64,000 nucleotides of DNA from Clostridiales bacterium (GTDB lineage: Bacteria > Bacillota > Clostridia > Saccharofermentanales > Saccharofermentanaceae), in NCBI GenBank assembly GCA_017617995.1, contig JAFZVE010000073.1, forward strand, positions 1-64,000. The letters are read 5' to 3'. Both the position numbers and the translations under genes were made by a program. This document shows positions 1 through 9,457 of the stretch, piece after piece. Numbering within the stretch: the first letter of the stretch is position 1; every line of letters starts with the position of its first letter. The notes beneath the pieces are model-generated. The model was not told the DNA's origin. It ran no database searches and worked only from the letters and a program-made list of their open reading frames with translations.

Positions 1-129
1 CGTCCGGATCGCCTGATAAAAGGTCTCCTGCGTCAGTTCCTCTGCCAGGTCAGCCTGATAGGTCAATGACAGAAGATACTTGTACACGGTCTTTGCGTGC
101 TGCTGATAGATTTCATCAAAAGACTGCAA
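1..129 (-). CDS. ECF (sigma-70 family) RNA polymerase sigma factor, N-terminal fragment cut by the window edge
   Basis: The 43 residues visible (SFDEIYQQHAKTVYKYLLSL, then ADLAEELTQETFYQAI) read as sigma region 2 of an extracytoplasmic-function sigma factor. The DxAEELTQETF segment is the family's core-binding hallmark. The start is a TTG at 129-127, placed by a strong AGGAGGTG ribosome site a few bases upstream. The rest of the gene, including region 4 and any anti-sigma partner, lies outside the window, so the regulon cannot be guessed. A TGTAACG/GCATAC pair upstream may be its own ECF-type promoter. The sigma-factor call is fairly sure; the subgroup is unknown. Confidence 0.8.
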   Translation of the reverse strand, partial: MQSFDEIYQQHAKTVYKYLLSLTYQADLAEELTQETFYQAIRT

Positions 130-157
130 CTTCTCACCTCCTTTGCTTCTCGTATGT

Positions 158-185
158 GTATGCAGAAAAATCAGGATTCGTTACA
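158..185 (-). promoter_or_regulatory. Possible ECF-type autoregulatory promoter of the sigma factor gene
   Basis: On the minus strand TGTAACG (185-179) is followed 15 bases later by GCATAC (163-158), just upstream of the AGGAGG/TTG start. Many ECF sigma genes are transcribed from a promoter with an AAC-containing -35 element that they recognise themselves. That this is such a promoter is inferred from position and the AAC core only. Confidence 0.35.
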
Positions 186-217
186 AGATTTCCGGTATTT
201 TTTCCAAAGATTCAAAA

Positions 218-246
218 GGGGCCGTCTTTTACTAAAAGACGCCCCC
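218..246 (-). terminator. Intrinsic terminator downstream of proS
   Basis: GGGGCC-GTCTTTT, loop ACT, AAAAGAC-GCCCCC forms a GC-rich stem. Read on the minus strand it is followed by CCCCTTTT. It lies 35 bases past the proS stop and separates proS from the sigma factor gene. Confidence 0.75.
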
Positions 247-280
247 TGCTATTTTCTTAAATAGTTATTGCGATATAAGA

Positions 281-1993
281 TCAAGCCTTAGCGGTCTCGA
301 TCTCCTTGAGTGCTGCTGCGATCGCTTCTTCAGCAGTCATCTCGATCACTTCGGAACCGGCACGGAGCTTGTACTCGACCTTGCCCTCTGCAGCCTTACG
401 GCCGACAGTGATACGAACCGGGATACCGATGAGGTCGGCATCCTTGAACTTAACGCCTGCACGCTCTTCACGGTCGTCGATCAGAACCTCGGCACCGGCC
501 TTCTCGAGAGCATCGTGGATTTCTTCCGCCATCTTCACGACGGTCTCATCCTGAGAGGTCGTCGGCACGACGATGACCTGATACGGAGCGACCGACATCG
601 GCCAGATGATACCGTTCTCATCGTAATGCTGCTCGATGATCGCAGCCAGTGTACGGGAAACACCGATACCGTAGCAGCCCATGATCATGGAGTTCTCTTT
701 ACCATCCTTGTCGAGGTAGATGCAGTGGAGTGCATCGGAGTACTTCGTGCCAAGCTTGAAGATGTGACCAACTTCGATACCACGGCACATCGCCAGAGGC
801 TTACCGCACTTCGGGCACGGATCACCTTCTACGGCGCAGCGGATATCGACAACACGGTCCGGAGTAAAGTCACGGCCGAAGTTTACATTCTTGAAGTGAT
901 AGTCGGTCTCATTCGCACCGACGATGAAGTTCTGCATCGCAGCAACCTCGAAATCCGCGATGACCTCGACCTTTTCCTTCAGTCCTACAGGACCGGCAAA
1001 ACCGACAGCCGCACCGGTGACACGCTCGACTTCTTCGAAGGAAGCAAGGTTCATCTCTGTTGCATCGAAGAGGTTGCCGAGCTTGGTCTCGTTGATCTCA
1101 CGATCGCCACGAACCATAACAGCGACGATCTTACCGTCGATGTTGTAAAGGATCGTCTTCGCAAATGCGGTCGGCTCGGAGTGCATAAACTCCATGAGCT
1201 CTTCGATAGTCTTTACGTGAGGTGTCTCGATCTTCTCGATCGGCAGCATCTCGAAGCCCTCAGCCTTCGGAAGTTCCGGGCACGGTGCTTTTTCTTCGTT
1301 AGCAGCATAATCACAATCCGGGCAGTAAGCGATCGCGTCTTCACCGACTGCGGACTTCACCATGAACTCCTGGGAACCGGAACCACCCATCGCGCCGGAA
1401 TCGGCATCAACGAGGATGTAGTCGAGGTTGCAGCGGTCGAAGATCTTGCAGTACGCTTCCTTCATGATGAGGTAGGACTTATCGAGACCGGCCTCGTCTA
1501 CGTCGAAACTGTAAGCATCCTTCATGACGAATTCACGGGAACGGACGACACCGAATCTCGGGCGCTTCTCGTCACGATACTTGTGCTGGATCTGGTAAAG
1601 GGTAACCGGCAGATTACGATAAGAACGGATCGTATCTCTAACGGCTTCGGTGAAAGGCTCCTCGTGCGTCGGACCGAGGCAGAACTGACGGCCGCCACGA
1701 TCCTTCAGACGGAACATCTCCGGACCGAACTTCTCCCAACGGCCGGAAGCCATGTAGGTCTCCGCCGGAAGAACAGCCGGCATGATGAGCTCCTGGGCAC
1801 CCGCGCGGTCCATCTCCTCGCGGACGATGGCCTCGACCTTACGGTATGCACGATAGCCCATCGGCATATATGAATAGATACCGGCAGCGGCCTTACGCAT
1901 CAGGCCGGCACGAAGCATGAGCTGATGGCTCACGATCTCGGCATCAGAAGGTACTTCTCTCTGGGTAGACATGAAAAGTTTAGATACTCGCAT
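281..1993 (-). CDS. proS: Prolyl-tRNA synthetase
   Basis: Class II aminoacyl-tRNA synthetase that charges tRNA-Pro in the cytoplasm. The 570-residue product matches the bacterial-type ProRS with the editing domain inserted between motifs 2 and 3. Visible signatures are [10 protein letters not shown] (about 106-115), motif 2 around [20 protein letters not shown] (about 144-163), a zinc-like CPDCDY segment, and motif 3 [13 protein letters not shown]. An upstream in-frame start (2044) would add 17 residues, but MRVSKLFMS at 1993 is preferred. It has a GAGGAA ribosome site and gives the usual length. It is monocistronic, with a consensus promoter upstream and a terminator downstream. No T-box is seen in the short leader. 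Confidence 0.97.
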   Translation of the reverse strand: MRVSKLFMSTQREVPSDAEIVSHQLMLRAGLMRKAAAGIYSYMPMGYRAYRKVEAIVREEMDRAGAQELIMPAVLPAETYMASGRWEKFGPEMFRLKDRGGRQFCLGPTHEEPFTEAVRDTIRSYRNLPVTLYQIQHKYRDEKRPRFGVVRSREFVMKDAYSFDVDEAGLDKSYLIMKEAYCKIFDRCNLDYILVDADSGAMGGSGSQEFMVKSAVGEDAIAYCPDCDYAANEEKAPCPELPKAEGFEMLPIEKIETPHVKTIEELMEFMHSEPTAFAKTILYNIDGKIVAVMVRGDREINETKLGNLFDATEMNLASFEEVERVTGAAVGFAGPVGLKEKVEVIADFEVAAMQNFIVGANETDYHFKNVNFGRDFTPDRVVDIRCAVEGDPCPKCGKPLAMCRGIEVGHIFKLGTKYSDALHCIYLDKDGKENSMIMGCYGIGVSRTLAAIIEQHYDENGIIWPMSVAPYQVIVVPTTSQDETVVKMAEEIHDALEKAGAEVLIDDREERAGVKFKDADLIGIPVRITVGRKAAEGKVEYKLRAGSEVIEMTAEEAIAAALKEIETAKA

Positions 1994-2047
1994 GATTGAT
2001 TCCTCTTTCACCGCGCACATACGCGCATATAATAGATAGCACACAAA

Positions 2048-2076
2048 AGTATAATGATTTGAAGTCCTAATGTCAA
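2048..2076 (-). promoter_or_regulatory. Sigma-A promoter of proS
   Basis: On the minus strand TTGACA (2076-2071), a 17-base spacer and TATACT (2053-2048) form a near-consensus housekeeping promoter about 55 bases before the proS start. The leader is too short for a T-box. Confidence 0.85.
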
Positions 2077-2205
2077 TTTAGAAGCCTCCCGACTTTTCCC
2101 CTTCACGCCGTCTCTCCGTCTTCCGAATGTAGTAAAATAGTTACATGATACTTGCGGACAAGTGATTTCCCCAAGAAGGAGCATCCGTCCGGGAAAGAGG
2201 TTCCT

Positions 2206-3858
2206 ATGAGATACGATATCGTCATCGTCGGCGCCGGGATCGTAGGCACATCGATCGCCTACAACCTCGTCCCTTATGAGGTTTCCGTCGCCCTCCTCGA
2301 TAAGAATAACGATGTAGCCATGGGTGCGACCCGCGCCAACAGCGCAATCATCCATGCCGGCTATGACCCGAAGCCGGGAACTCTCATGGCGAAGCTCAAT
2401 GTCGAGGGCAACCGCCTCTGCGAGAAACTCTGCGAGGATCTGTCCGTTCCCTTCCGCCGCTGCGGTTCCCTGGTCCTTGCTTTCTCCGATGCGGAAAAAG
2501 CACTTCTCTCCGAACTTCTGGATCGTGGTATCAAAAACGGCGTTCCCGATATACGTATTCTCGATCAGGAGGAACTCCGCGCGATGGAGCCCGGCGTATC
2601 CGAAGAAGAGGTCGCTGCACTTTATGCTCCTTCCGCCGGCATCGTAAATCCCTGGGAGCTGTGTCTTGCGCAGGCCGAAGTTTTTGTAAGAAACGGCGGT
2701 GATATCTTCCTGAACGCGGAAGTCACGGTGATCCGTGAAAACGAAGATCCCGACTCTTCCGGCCGTTATACGATCGAAACGACACTGGACACTTTTGAAG
2801 CCGATAATGTGATCCTCGCCTGTGGCATCCATGCCGACACCGTACACGGACTTCTGGCCGCACCGGATTTTACGATCGTCCCTACCCGGGGCGAATACTT
2901 CCTTCTCGATAAGTCCGAAGGTTCCCGAGTCGACCATGTTATCTTCCAGTGTCCGAACGAGAAAGGAAAAGGCGTTCTCGTATCACCGACAGTGCACGGC
3001 AATCTCATCTGCGGACCGACCTCGGAAGTTCTGGAAAGCGGAAGCGAAGATACCGCCACCACATCGGAGAAGCTCTCTGAGATCAAGCAGAAAGCCGCGC
3101 TTTCCGTAAGCGGTATCTCATGGCGTGATAACGTCCGAAACTTCTCCGGCATCCGTGCCAATTCCGATCAGGACGATTTCATCATCCGCGAGATCCCCGG
3201 TAAAAAAGGCATCTTTGAAGCCGCCGGGATCAAGTCCCCGGGACTGGCGTGCAGTCCGGCCATCGGCCCGTATGTTGTCGAACTTCTAAAGAAAAGCGGC
3301 GTGAGTCTTTTCGAGAAAGGCGATGATATCGAACCAAACGGAGAACACTATCCGGGATATTATCTCAAAAGAAGCAAGGTTCATTTCCGGGACATGGATA
3401 ACAAGAAGCGCGAGATCCTTGTAAAAAGAGATCCGGCCTACGGGCGGATCGTATGCCGCTGCGAGGAAGTGACCGAGGGCGAGATCCGGGACGCACTATT
3501 AAGCCCCATCCCGCCTTATACGCTCGATGGCGTGAAGCGCCGTGTCGGATCCGGAATGGGCCGCTGTCAGGGTGGTTTCTGCGGGCCGAGAATCGTCGAG
3601 ATGATCCTTACCTACCAGAAAGAACAGCTCTCCCGTCTTGCCTCCATGAAGCTTCCGGAAGAAGACGCCAAGATGTTCTCGGGAGCCTTATCCGAGAAGG
3701 ACTTCCCACTTGATCCCAGGGAGATACACCTTCTCCTCCGTCAGGACGGAAACGGCTCGAATCTTTTCTTCCGACGTGAAGCAGAGGCCGATCCGGACGA
3801 TTCTCCGAAGGAAAACTCCGAAGAAGGCTCATCAACGGAAAAGGAGGGGGACGTATGA
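2206..3858 (+). CDS. GlpA/LhgO-like FAD-dependent oxidoreductase with C-terminal BFD-like [2Fe-2S] domain
   Basis: A 550-residue flavoprotein. The N-terminus has the dinucleotide-binding GxGxxG (IVIVGAGIVGTSIAYNL) of the DAO/GlpA family. The central part fits glycerol-3-phosphate or 2-hydroxyacid dehydrogenases. Near residue 410 a BFD-like [2Fe-2S] module follows, with paired cysteines in VCRCEEV and GRCQGGFC. The start ATG at 2206 has an AAAGAGG site. Its stop overlaps the next ATG by four bases, so the two products are probably made together as a complex. In Clostridia this pair is usually annotated as an anaerobic G3P dehydrogenase, but no glycerol genes are nearby. The substrate is therefore open. 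Confidence 0.88.
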   Translation: MRYDIVIVGAGIVGTSIAYNLVPYEVSVALLDKNNDVAMGATRANSAIIHAGYDPKPGTLMAKLNVEGNRLCEKLCEDLSVPFRRCGSLVLAFSDAEKALLSELLDRGIKNGVPDIRILDQEELRAMEPGVSEEEVAALYAPSAGIVNPWELCLAQAEVFVRNGGDIFLNAEVTVIRENEDPDSSGRYTIETTLDTFEADNVILACGIHADTVHGLLAAPDFTIVPTRGEYFLLDKSEGSRVDHVIFQCPNEKGKGVLVSPTVHGNLICGPTSEVLESGSEDTATTSEKLSEIKQKAALSVSGISWRDNVRNFSGIRANSDQDDFIIREIPGKKGIFEAAGIKSPGLACSPAIGPYVVELLKKSGVSLFEKGDDIEPNGEHYPGYYLKRSKVHFRDMDNKKREILVKRDPAYGRIVCRCEEVTEGEIRDALLSPIPPYTLDGVKRRVGSGMGRCQGGFCGPRIVEMILTYQKEQLSRLASMKLPEEDAKMFSGALSEKDFPLDPREIHLLLRQDGNGSNLFFRREAEADPDDSPKENSEEGSSTEKEGDV

Positions 3859-5396
3859 GAAACTACGATATCGTTGTCATCGGTGGTGGTCCAGCAGGTC
3901 TCGCTGCTGCCAAGAGTGCTTACGAAAACGGCTGCAGGTCCATCCTTCTGATCGAGCGTGACACCAAGCTCGGCGGTATTCTGAATCAGTGTATCCACAA
4001 CGGCTTCGGCCTCTCTCATTTCGGTGAGGAACTTACGGGACCCGAATACGCCCACCGCGCAATCGAAGAATTAAAGCGCGATGCGCCGGGAGTGGAGATC
4101 CTTCTCGACACCTTTGTCGCGGATTTCAAAACGGAAAAAGACGTGTACAATTTGGAATTAGACAAGTTCGAGAAAAAACGCATCAACACCATCTATGCCA
4201 TGAACAATAAAGACGGCTATTTCGAGATCACGGCGAAGGCCGTGATCCTCGCGATGGGGTGCCGTGAGAAAGCACGAGGCGCACTGGCCATTCCGGGCAC
4301 GAGACCGGCCGGCGTCATGACCGCAGGTCTTGCCCAGCATTATGTCAACATCGACGGCTATATGGTCGGTAGAAAGGTCGTCATCTTAGGTTCCGGTGAT
4401 ATCGGACTCATCATGGCACGCCGTATGGTCTTAGAGGGCGCCGAGGTGCTCGCCTGTATCGAGATCGCCCCGCAGCCGGGAGGCCTGGCCCGAAACATCA
4501 CACAATGTCTGCAAGACTATGGCATCCCGCTTTATCTTCGTCAAACCGTCACCGCGATCCACGGAAAAGACCGTCTCACCGGCATCACCGTGTCCGAGGT
4601 CGATGACAAATACACACCGATCCCCGGGACCGAGCGCGAGATCGAGTGCGATACACTCCTTCTCTCCTGTGGTCTGATCCCCGAGAACGAACTGTCGAGA
4701 AAGGCCGGTATTTCCATCAACCCGAAGACCGGTGGTCCTTTCTCCTCCTCTTCCCTCGAGACTTCTGCATCCGGTGTTTTCGCCTGCGGAAATGTCCTAC
4801 ACGTCCATGATCTGGCAGACAATGTAACGAAAGAATCCATCGCAGCCGGAAAGGCGGCCGCACTCTTTGCGGCAGGTCAGGCAGAGTCCACTTCTCAGGA
4901 AGCGATCGATAACCCGACCGTCTTCCCGGGAAAAGTCGTAAAACCGATCGATCCGGCTGCCGCCGAGGCGCTCGCACGAAGCGGGTCATCCGATACGGGA
5001 GATTCTCATCCCACTTCGGGGAGCGGCGCCGTTTCCGCCACAGCTGACGCAGATAAGGCCGTACGGCGTATGACCTGCATCATCTGTCCTCGTGGCTGCG
5101 ACCTCTGTGTCACACTGGGCGAGAACCCCGTTGTCTCCGGCAATTCCTGCCCGCGAGGCGAGGAATACGCCATCAACGAGATCACCCATCCCATGCGCAC
5201 GCTGACTACCACGATCCGTGTGCGGAAAGAAGATGGCACGATCGGTCGAATAAGTGTAAAATCAAAAAGTGAAATTCCGAAAGAAAGCATCCGCAAATGC
5301 GCTGATACGATCCATCACACCATCCTTACCGCCCCGGTCTCCGTCGGCGAAGAAGTAATACCCGGTATCGTAGCCACCAGCGCAATAGACAAGTAA
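3855..5396 (+). CDS. NAD(P)/FAD-dependent oxidoreductase fused to a C-terminal DUF1667 domain
   Basis: 513 residues. Residues 1 to about 360 form a two-dinucleotide flavoprotein: IVVIGGGPAGLAAAKSAYE at the N-terminus, a second VVILGSGDIGLIMARRMV, and a C-terminal ACGNVLHVHD FAD motif. After a Ser/Thr/Gly-rich linker (about 375-400) comes a cysteine-rich DUF1667 module with CIICPRGCDLC and GNSCPRGEEYA, followed by the SVGEEVIPGIVATS ending typical of that family. In many Firmicutes DUF1667 is a separate third gene of this operon, so here two genes appear fused. It overlaps the upstream flavoprotein by ATGA. An electron-transfer partner role is inferred. Confidence 0.9.
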   Translation: MRNYDIVVIGGGPAGLAAAKSAYENGCRSILLIERDTKLGGILNQCIHNGFGLSHFGEELTGPEYAHRAIEELKRDAPGVEILLDTFVADFKTEKDVYNLELDKFEKKRINTIYAMNNKDGYFEITAKAVILAMGCREKARGALAIPGTRPAGVMTAGLAQHYVNIDGYMVGRKVVILGSGDIGLIMARRMVLEGAEVLACIEIAPQPGGLARNITQCLQDYGIPLYLRQTVTAIHGKDRLTGITVSEVDDKYTPIPGTEREIECDTLLLSCGLIPENELSRKAGISINPKTGGPFSSSSLETSASGVFACGNVLHVHDLADNVTKESIAAGKAAALFAAGQAESTSQEAIDNPTVFPGKVVKPIDPAAAEALARSGSSDTGDSHPTSGSGAVSATADADKAVRRMTCIICPRGCDLCVTLGENPVVSGNSCPRGEEYAINEITHPMRTLTTTIRVRKEDGTIGRISVKSKSEIPKESIRKCADTIHHTILTAPVSVGEEVIPGIVATSAIDK

Positions 5397-5420
5397 GCGG
5401 CGAAGACGCATGGAGGGACG

Positions 5421-8153
5421 ATGAAACCAACCGAAACAGAAACAACGACGCTATCGATCAAGCAGAAAACTGCTATTTACCTGATTGCTGCCGCACTTAC
5501 CGTAGGTATCATCATCCCGATCTTTGCCATACTCGGACTGGCTCCTTTTGGCGAACGCGCCCTGATCTACAGTGACGGACAGCACCAGATGGTCGATCTC
5601 TTCGCCTGGTACAAGGATGTACTTGCCGGAAAAGCTTCCATAGACTTTTCCTTCTCGAAGTCTCTAGGCGGCAGCAACTTCGCAGTGTTTACCTACTACC
5701 TTTCCTCGCCGGTATCGCTATTGATCGTCTTCTTCAACAAAGCCCAGACATCGTTATTCATGAATGTCATTTTCTCGGTCAAAGCCATACTCGCATCCGT
5801 GTTCACGGTGTACTACCTTCTCCGTAAACACCGCACGCTCGACCGTTCTGCCATATGTGCCACGATCCTGCTTTCCGTTTCCTATGGTCTCGGTCATTTT
5901 CTTATCGCCCAGAGCAGTAACACCATGTGGCTCGATGGCGCCTACATGCTTCCTCTGATACTCGCGGGCTGCGAGAAGATCACCTCCGGAAAGAGAAGCA
6001 CATTATTCATCGTATCTTCCGCACTGGCGATCTGTTTTAACTGGTATTCCGGCATCGTCGACCTGATGTTCGCTTGTTTCTGGATGGTCTTCGATCTGAT
6101 CCGCCGGTATGTCTCCGGTATCGAGGTATCCTCCAAAGACAATCCCGATCCGAAGAGCAAAAGAAACCACATCCTCTTTACATTCGTTCATTTTGCCGTT
6201 TCCGGTATATGCGCCGTTTTGCTCTCCGCGGCCCTCCTTCTTCCGACGCTCATGATGCTGTCGGGCCGTTCTCACGGCAGCGGAGGACTTTCCCTTCTCA
6301 AGAACCTGAGCATGATCGGTTCTGTTACCGACGTAGTGGCAACATACTCTTTCGGCATGATCAGTGTAAAGGGCACCGCCAGTCTTTTTGCAGGAAGTTT
6401 TGCCCTCATCGGCACCATTCTTCTCTTTACGGCATCGACAAAAACCAGAAAAGAAAAACTCACCTACGGCGGTCTTCTTCTGTTTACTGTGCTCACCTAC
6501 GTTTGGCAGCCGCTGGTGGCTCTATTCTCTCTTCTGCGCATCGTCGAATCTTACTGGTACCGGTATTCGTATATCGGTTCCTTCGTTCTGATCTATCTGG
6601 CCGCAGAGTATTATCTGAGTAAAGAAAGGACGCAAACAAAAGCATCGCTCCCTCTTCTTTCCACCGGCGTGTATCTTCTTCTGGTCATTTTATTTTCCAA
6701 GATCACCCTCGACAAATCTTCCGACATCGTATTTGCTGCAATTATGAGAGATCTTTTCCATACCGGTCTGGACTTTGATACCGTCCCGATGTTATGTAAG
6801 CTCCTCTTCCCGTCACTTACCGTGATCGCGATGGCTCTGATTCTCCACTATGGAAAAAAGCCTGTCTTCCGGAATATCTTCTGCGGACTTCTCGCCGTCA
6901 TCGTTCTGGTCGATCTTGCGGCAGGACAGCTCTTCCTCGGGTGGTTTTACTCTCTGGATAACGGCGATGCCACCACGGAATATGCCAGAAATGAGCTGAC
7001 GCTTCTTAAAAACCTCCCGGAGGAGGATTCGTTCTACCGCGTTGTCCAGACCACCTACCACGGCATTCACAACGATCAGCCCGCCTCCTATAACGAGCCG
7101 ATGGCCTACCGTTTCCACTCCATCGCTTCTTTCGTATCAGATCCGGACGAAGACACGGTATTCTTCCTGGATCGGGGCGGCTACTGCGCGCATAGTGATA
7201 CCATCACCAACACGTCTTTCGAAAATCTCGCATTGGACAGTCTTCTCGGCGTCCGTTACGTGATCCTTCCGGCAGGTGACCCGAATACCACAGGGCTCAT
7301 CTACACAAGCGGATTAACCGGATTCAAAGACATCTACACGAATCCATACGCGCTGCCTGTTGCTTTTGTCTATGACGGAACCGGCTCCTATGAGAGTTCC
7401 TCCACTGCCCCTGTGCTTTACGTCAACGACCTTTACAGTCATCTTTCCGGGTACTCTGCAGACATGTTTGTCCCTGCTGACTACGAAGAGGCCGCTCAAG
7501 AAGAAGGGGCAAACACCTTTTTTGTTTCACTACCTGACGAGGTTTCCTCCGGGGACTATATCCTCTATGCGAACTTCCCCACCTCCACTTCCAAGATTGG
7601 CTCGAAGATTCTGAGAAATGACGAGATGTACACGGTTTACTCGTACTTTATGGCTCCGAAGCTCATCCGCGTATACACCGGCGACTGCGTCGCGGAGGGA
7701 AAAGTCAAGCTGCAGCTCGTTTTCAATGAATCCTCTGAGGAAACGGCAGACGAGACTCCCCAGGTCACAGACGTGCAGTTCTACTTCCTGGATCTTTCGA
7801 AACTGAAAGAAGTAACGGATTCACTCCGTGCGAATGCCTGCACAAATATGGAGCTTCGTGACAGATATGGACGATTTGAAGTCGAAGGAACAAGCGGACA
7901 GAGCCTTTTCACCTCAATTCCTGTAGAAAAGGGCTGGTCGGTCACACGAAACGGCAAGAAGATCGAGCCGGATCTTATAGGAAGCACGCTCTATTCCATT
8001 CCTCTTGAGAACGGAAAGAATGTCATCGAGATGCACTATGACGTCCCATATAAGAAAGCCGGAATCGCCATAAGTATATTCGGTCTACTGATGCTTGCCG
8101 GATTGATCGTTACCGAAGGACACTACAGAAGAAAAAAGGAAGCCGGAGCTTAA
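5421..8153 (+). CDS. YfhO family multi-spanning membrane protein
   Basis: A 910-residue integral membrane protein with a dozen or more hydrophobic segments. A first luminal-type loop holds the FGERALIYSDGQHQMVDLF motif characteristic of YfhO proteins. A long extracytoplasmic domain (about 500-870) precedes a final membrane helix and a basic tail. YfhO-type GT-C-like proteins glycosylate cell-envelope polymers such as lipoteichoic acid using lipid-linked sugars; that activity is known for the family and inferred here. GGAGGGACG precedes the ATG. It lies 24 bases after the oxidoreductase pair, so probably the same transcript. Its stop codon overlaps the convergent gene's stop. Confidence 0.88.
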   Translation: MKPTETETTTLSIKQKTAIYLIAAALTVGIIIPIFAILGLAPFGERALIYSDGQHQMVDLFAWYKDVLAGKASIDFSFSKSLGGSNFAVFTYYLSSPVSLLIVFFNKAQTSLFMNVIFSVKAILASVFTVYYLLRKHRTLDRSAICATILLSVSYGLGHFLIAQSSNTMWLDGAYMLPLILAGCEKITSGKRSTLFIVSSALAICFNWYSGIVDLMFACFWMVFDLIRRYVSGIEVSSKDNPDPKSKRNHILFTFVHFAVSGICAVLLSAALLLPTLMMLSGRSHGSGGLSLLKNLSMIGSVTDVVATYSFGMISVKGTASLFAGSFALIGTILLFTASTKTRKEKLTYGGLLLFTVLTYVWQPLVALFSLLRIVESYWYRYSYIGSFVLIYLAAEYYLSKERTQTKASLPLLSTGVYLLLVILFSKITLDKSSDIVFAAIMRDLFHTGLDFDTVPMLCKLLFPSLTVIAMALILHYGKKPVFRNIFCGLLAVIVLVDLAAGQLFLGWFYSLDNGDATTEYARNELTLLKNLPEEDSFYRVVQTTYHGIHNDQPASYNEPMAYRFHSIASFVSDPDEDTVFFLDRGGYCAHSDTITNTSFENLALDSLLGVRYVILPAGDPNTTGLIYTSGLTGFKDIYTNPYALPVAFVYDGTGSYESSSTAPVLYVNDLYSHLSGYSADMFVPADYEEAAQEEGANTFFVSLPDEVSSGDYILYANFPTSTSKIGSKILRNDEMYTVYSYFMAPKLIRVYTGDCVAEGKVKLQLVFNESSEETADETPQVTDVQFYFLDLSKLKEVTDSLRANACTNMELRDRYGRFEVEGTSGQSLFTSIPVEKGWSVTRNGKKIEPDLIGSTLYSIPLENGKNVIEMHYDVPYKKAGIAISIFGLLMLAGLIVTEGHYRRKKEAGA

Positions 8154-9457
8154 TACTGGAACGTCCAGTAGAATTCGTCGCGCTTACAGAAAGCATAGTT
8201 AAATTTGCTGTTGCCATCATAATTCTTCCCGCCGTTGTTCTGCGAGTCGAATTCTCCGATTGCCTGATACTTCAGCGCGAGTTCTTCATCCGTGAGCGTG
8301 ATTTTAGTGACCTCGTCCCACGAGAGCGTCGTTTCCATAGTCGGGAACGGATTACTGAATTCCTTATAGATCGGCGTTCCGTCCTCACGGAATTCGAGTT
8401 CTTCCGGCCATTCCTCTTCTTCCCCATGCACGACACTCTCACAGAGAACCGGGTGATAATCGCAGCTCGTGCTTAAGGAAGCCAGGATATCCCGCACGAA
8501 GCGGAAGGTAGATGCGTGATCCGGATGCCACTCGAATTCCGATGTGGTAAAGACCACATCAGGGCGGCATGTCCGGATGACATTCGTCAGATCCCCGAGG
8601 AAATGGTCGCGGCTGTATTTCCCGACTTCTCCCGTATCCAGAAGATGGTATTCATACATATTCATCTCCGGGTCTGCACGGGTGGACGTCATGTTGTTAT
8701 AGCCGAGGAAAATGTCTTCCGGGTTTTCCGCCAGATACAGGCTCTCGACGACCAGATCGCCGTAACCCATGACGTAGATATCCGTCTTGTCCACACCCAG
8801 AAGTTCCAGCGCACGTGTACTCTCCCGGAGACGGACGGTGCAAAGATCAATATCAAAGAAATCCCCGTTAGTCAGGAGCACCACCTTCACGATATCACCT
8901 CGTTTCAGGATCTGCTGGATCGAACCGGCAAACGCCAGGATCTCGTCATCCTCATGCGGAACGACGACCATAGAGATATGCTTCGAACTGGAAGTAATCG
9001 TGAAGCGGTCCAGAATCGGGCTTCCATCGCCGGGAAGATAGCGGAAAGAGACAGGGTTGAGCCCTTTATCCAGGAAGATCGTCTCCGTAACCGTTCCCTT
9101 TCCTTGCGGGTATTCGACCTGTTTAAAGAAGTGACCGTTGACGAACAGTCCGAGTAATACGGCCTCTCCGTCATTACTATAATCGATGGTAAGATCGTAG
9201 TATCCGCTCTGCGAAGCATCGTAGCGGAAAGATACTTCACTTTTTTCATTGTCGATTCCACTTACGGCCTTTCCCCCTCCAAAAGCATCGTTTTTAGAAA
9301 TGCCGGAGTGGGAAACCAGACAGTCCTCTGCCTCGATCGCAGTGGTCCCGGAAAAGACGGGCAGTTCTTTCTTCTTACAACCGGTAAAAGAAAAGGCCAG
9401 AGCCAGGCAGGCCAGAATAGGAAGGATCCTATTTTTGCGGAAGCAGATCGACATCAT
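8150..9457 (-). CDS. Lipoprotein with CBM6/35-like domain and PIG-L family deacetylase domain
   Basis: 435 residues. A signal peptide ends in the lipobox FTGC (Cys27), so the protein is probably anchored outside the membrane. Residues about 40-155 resemble a CBM6/CBM35 beta-sandwich (IEAEDC at the start, SGYYDLTIDYSNDGEA, then LDRFTI at the end). From about 165 a PIG-L domain begins with the metal-binding PHEDDE (His168, Asp170, Asp171) and later has EWHPDHAST. PIG-L enzymes are zinc N-acetylglucosamine deacetylases, so a surface amino-sugar deacetylase is inferred. The start is one of two tandem ATGs (9457 or 9454) behind GAGGTG. It overlaps the upstream gene by 29 bases. Confidence 0.85.
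   Translation of the reverse strand: MMSICFRKNRILPILACLALAFSFTGCKKKELPVFSGTTAIEAEDCLVSHSGISKNDAFGGGKAVSGIDNEKSEVSFRYDASQSGYYDLTIDYSNDGEAVLLGLFVNGHFFKQVEYPQGKGTVTETIFLDKGLNPVSFRYLPGDGSPILDRFTITSSSKHISMVVVPHEDDEILAFAGSIQQILKRGDIVKVVLLTNGDFFDIDLCTVRLRESTRALELLGVDKTDIYVMGYGDLVVESLYLAENPEDIFLGYNNMTSTRADPEMNMYEYHLLDTGEVGKYSRDHFLGDLTNVIRTCRPDVVFTTSEFEWHPDHASTFRFVRDILASLSTSCDYHPVLCESVVHGEEEEWPEELEFREDGTPIYKEFSNPFPTMETTLSWDEVTKITLTDEELALKYQAIGEFDSQNNGGKNYDGNSKFNYAFCKRDEFYWTFQY

Noticed and set aside
515-1873. 452-codon frame opposite proS
   Set aside because: It is antisense to a certain essential gene, lacks a ribosome site and known motifs, and is a codon-bias shadow.
1994-2044. Longer proS beginning at 2044
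   Set aside because: The extra residues have no homology or ribosome site, and the start lies at the promoter -10.
2008-2937. 309-codon frame spanning the proS promoter region and opposing the flavoprotein gene
   Set aside because: It covers the consensus proS promoter and is antisense to a clear coding region.
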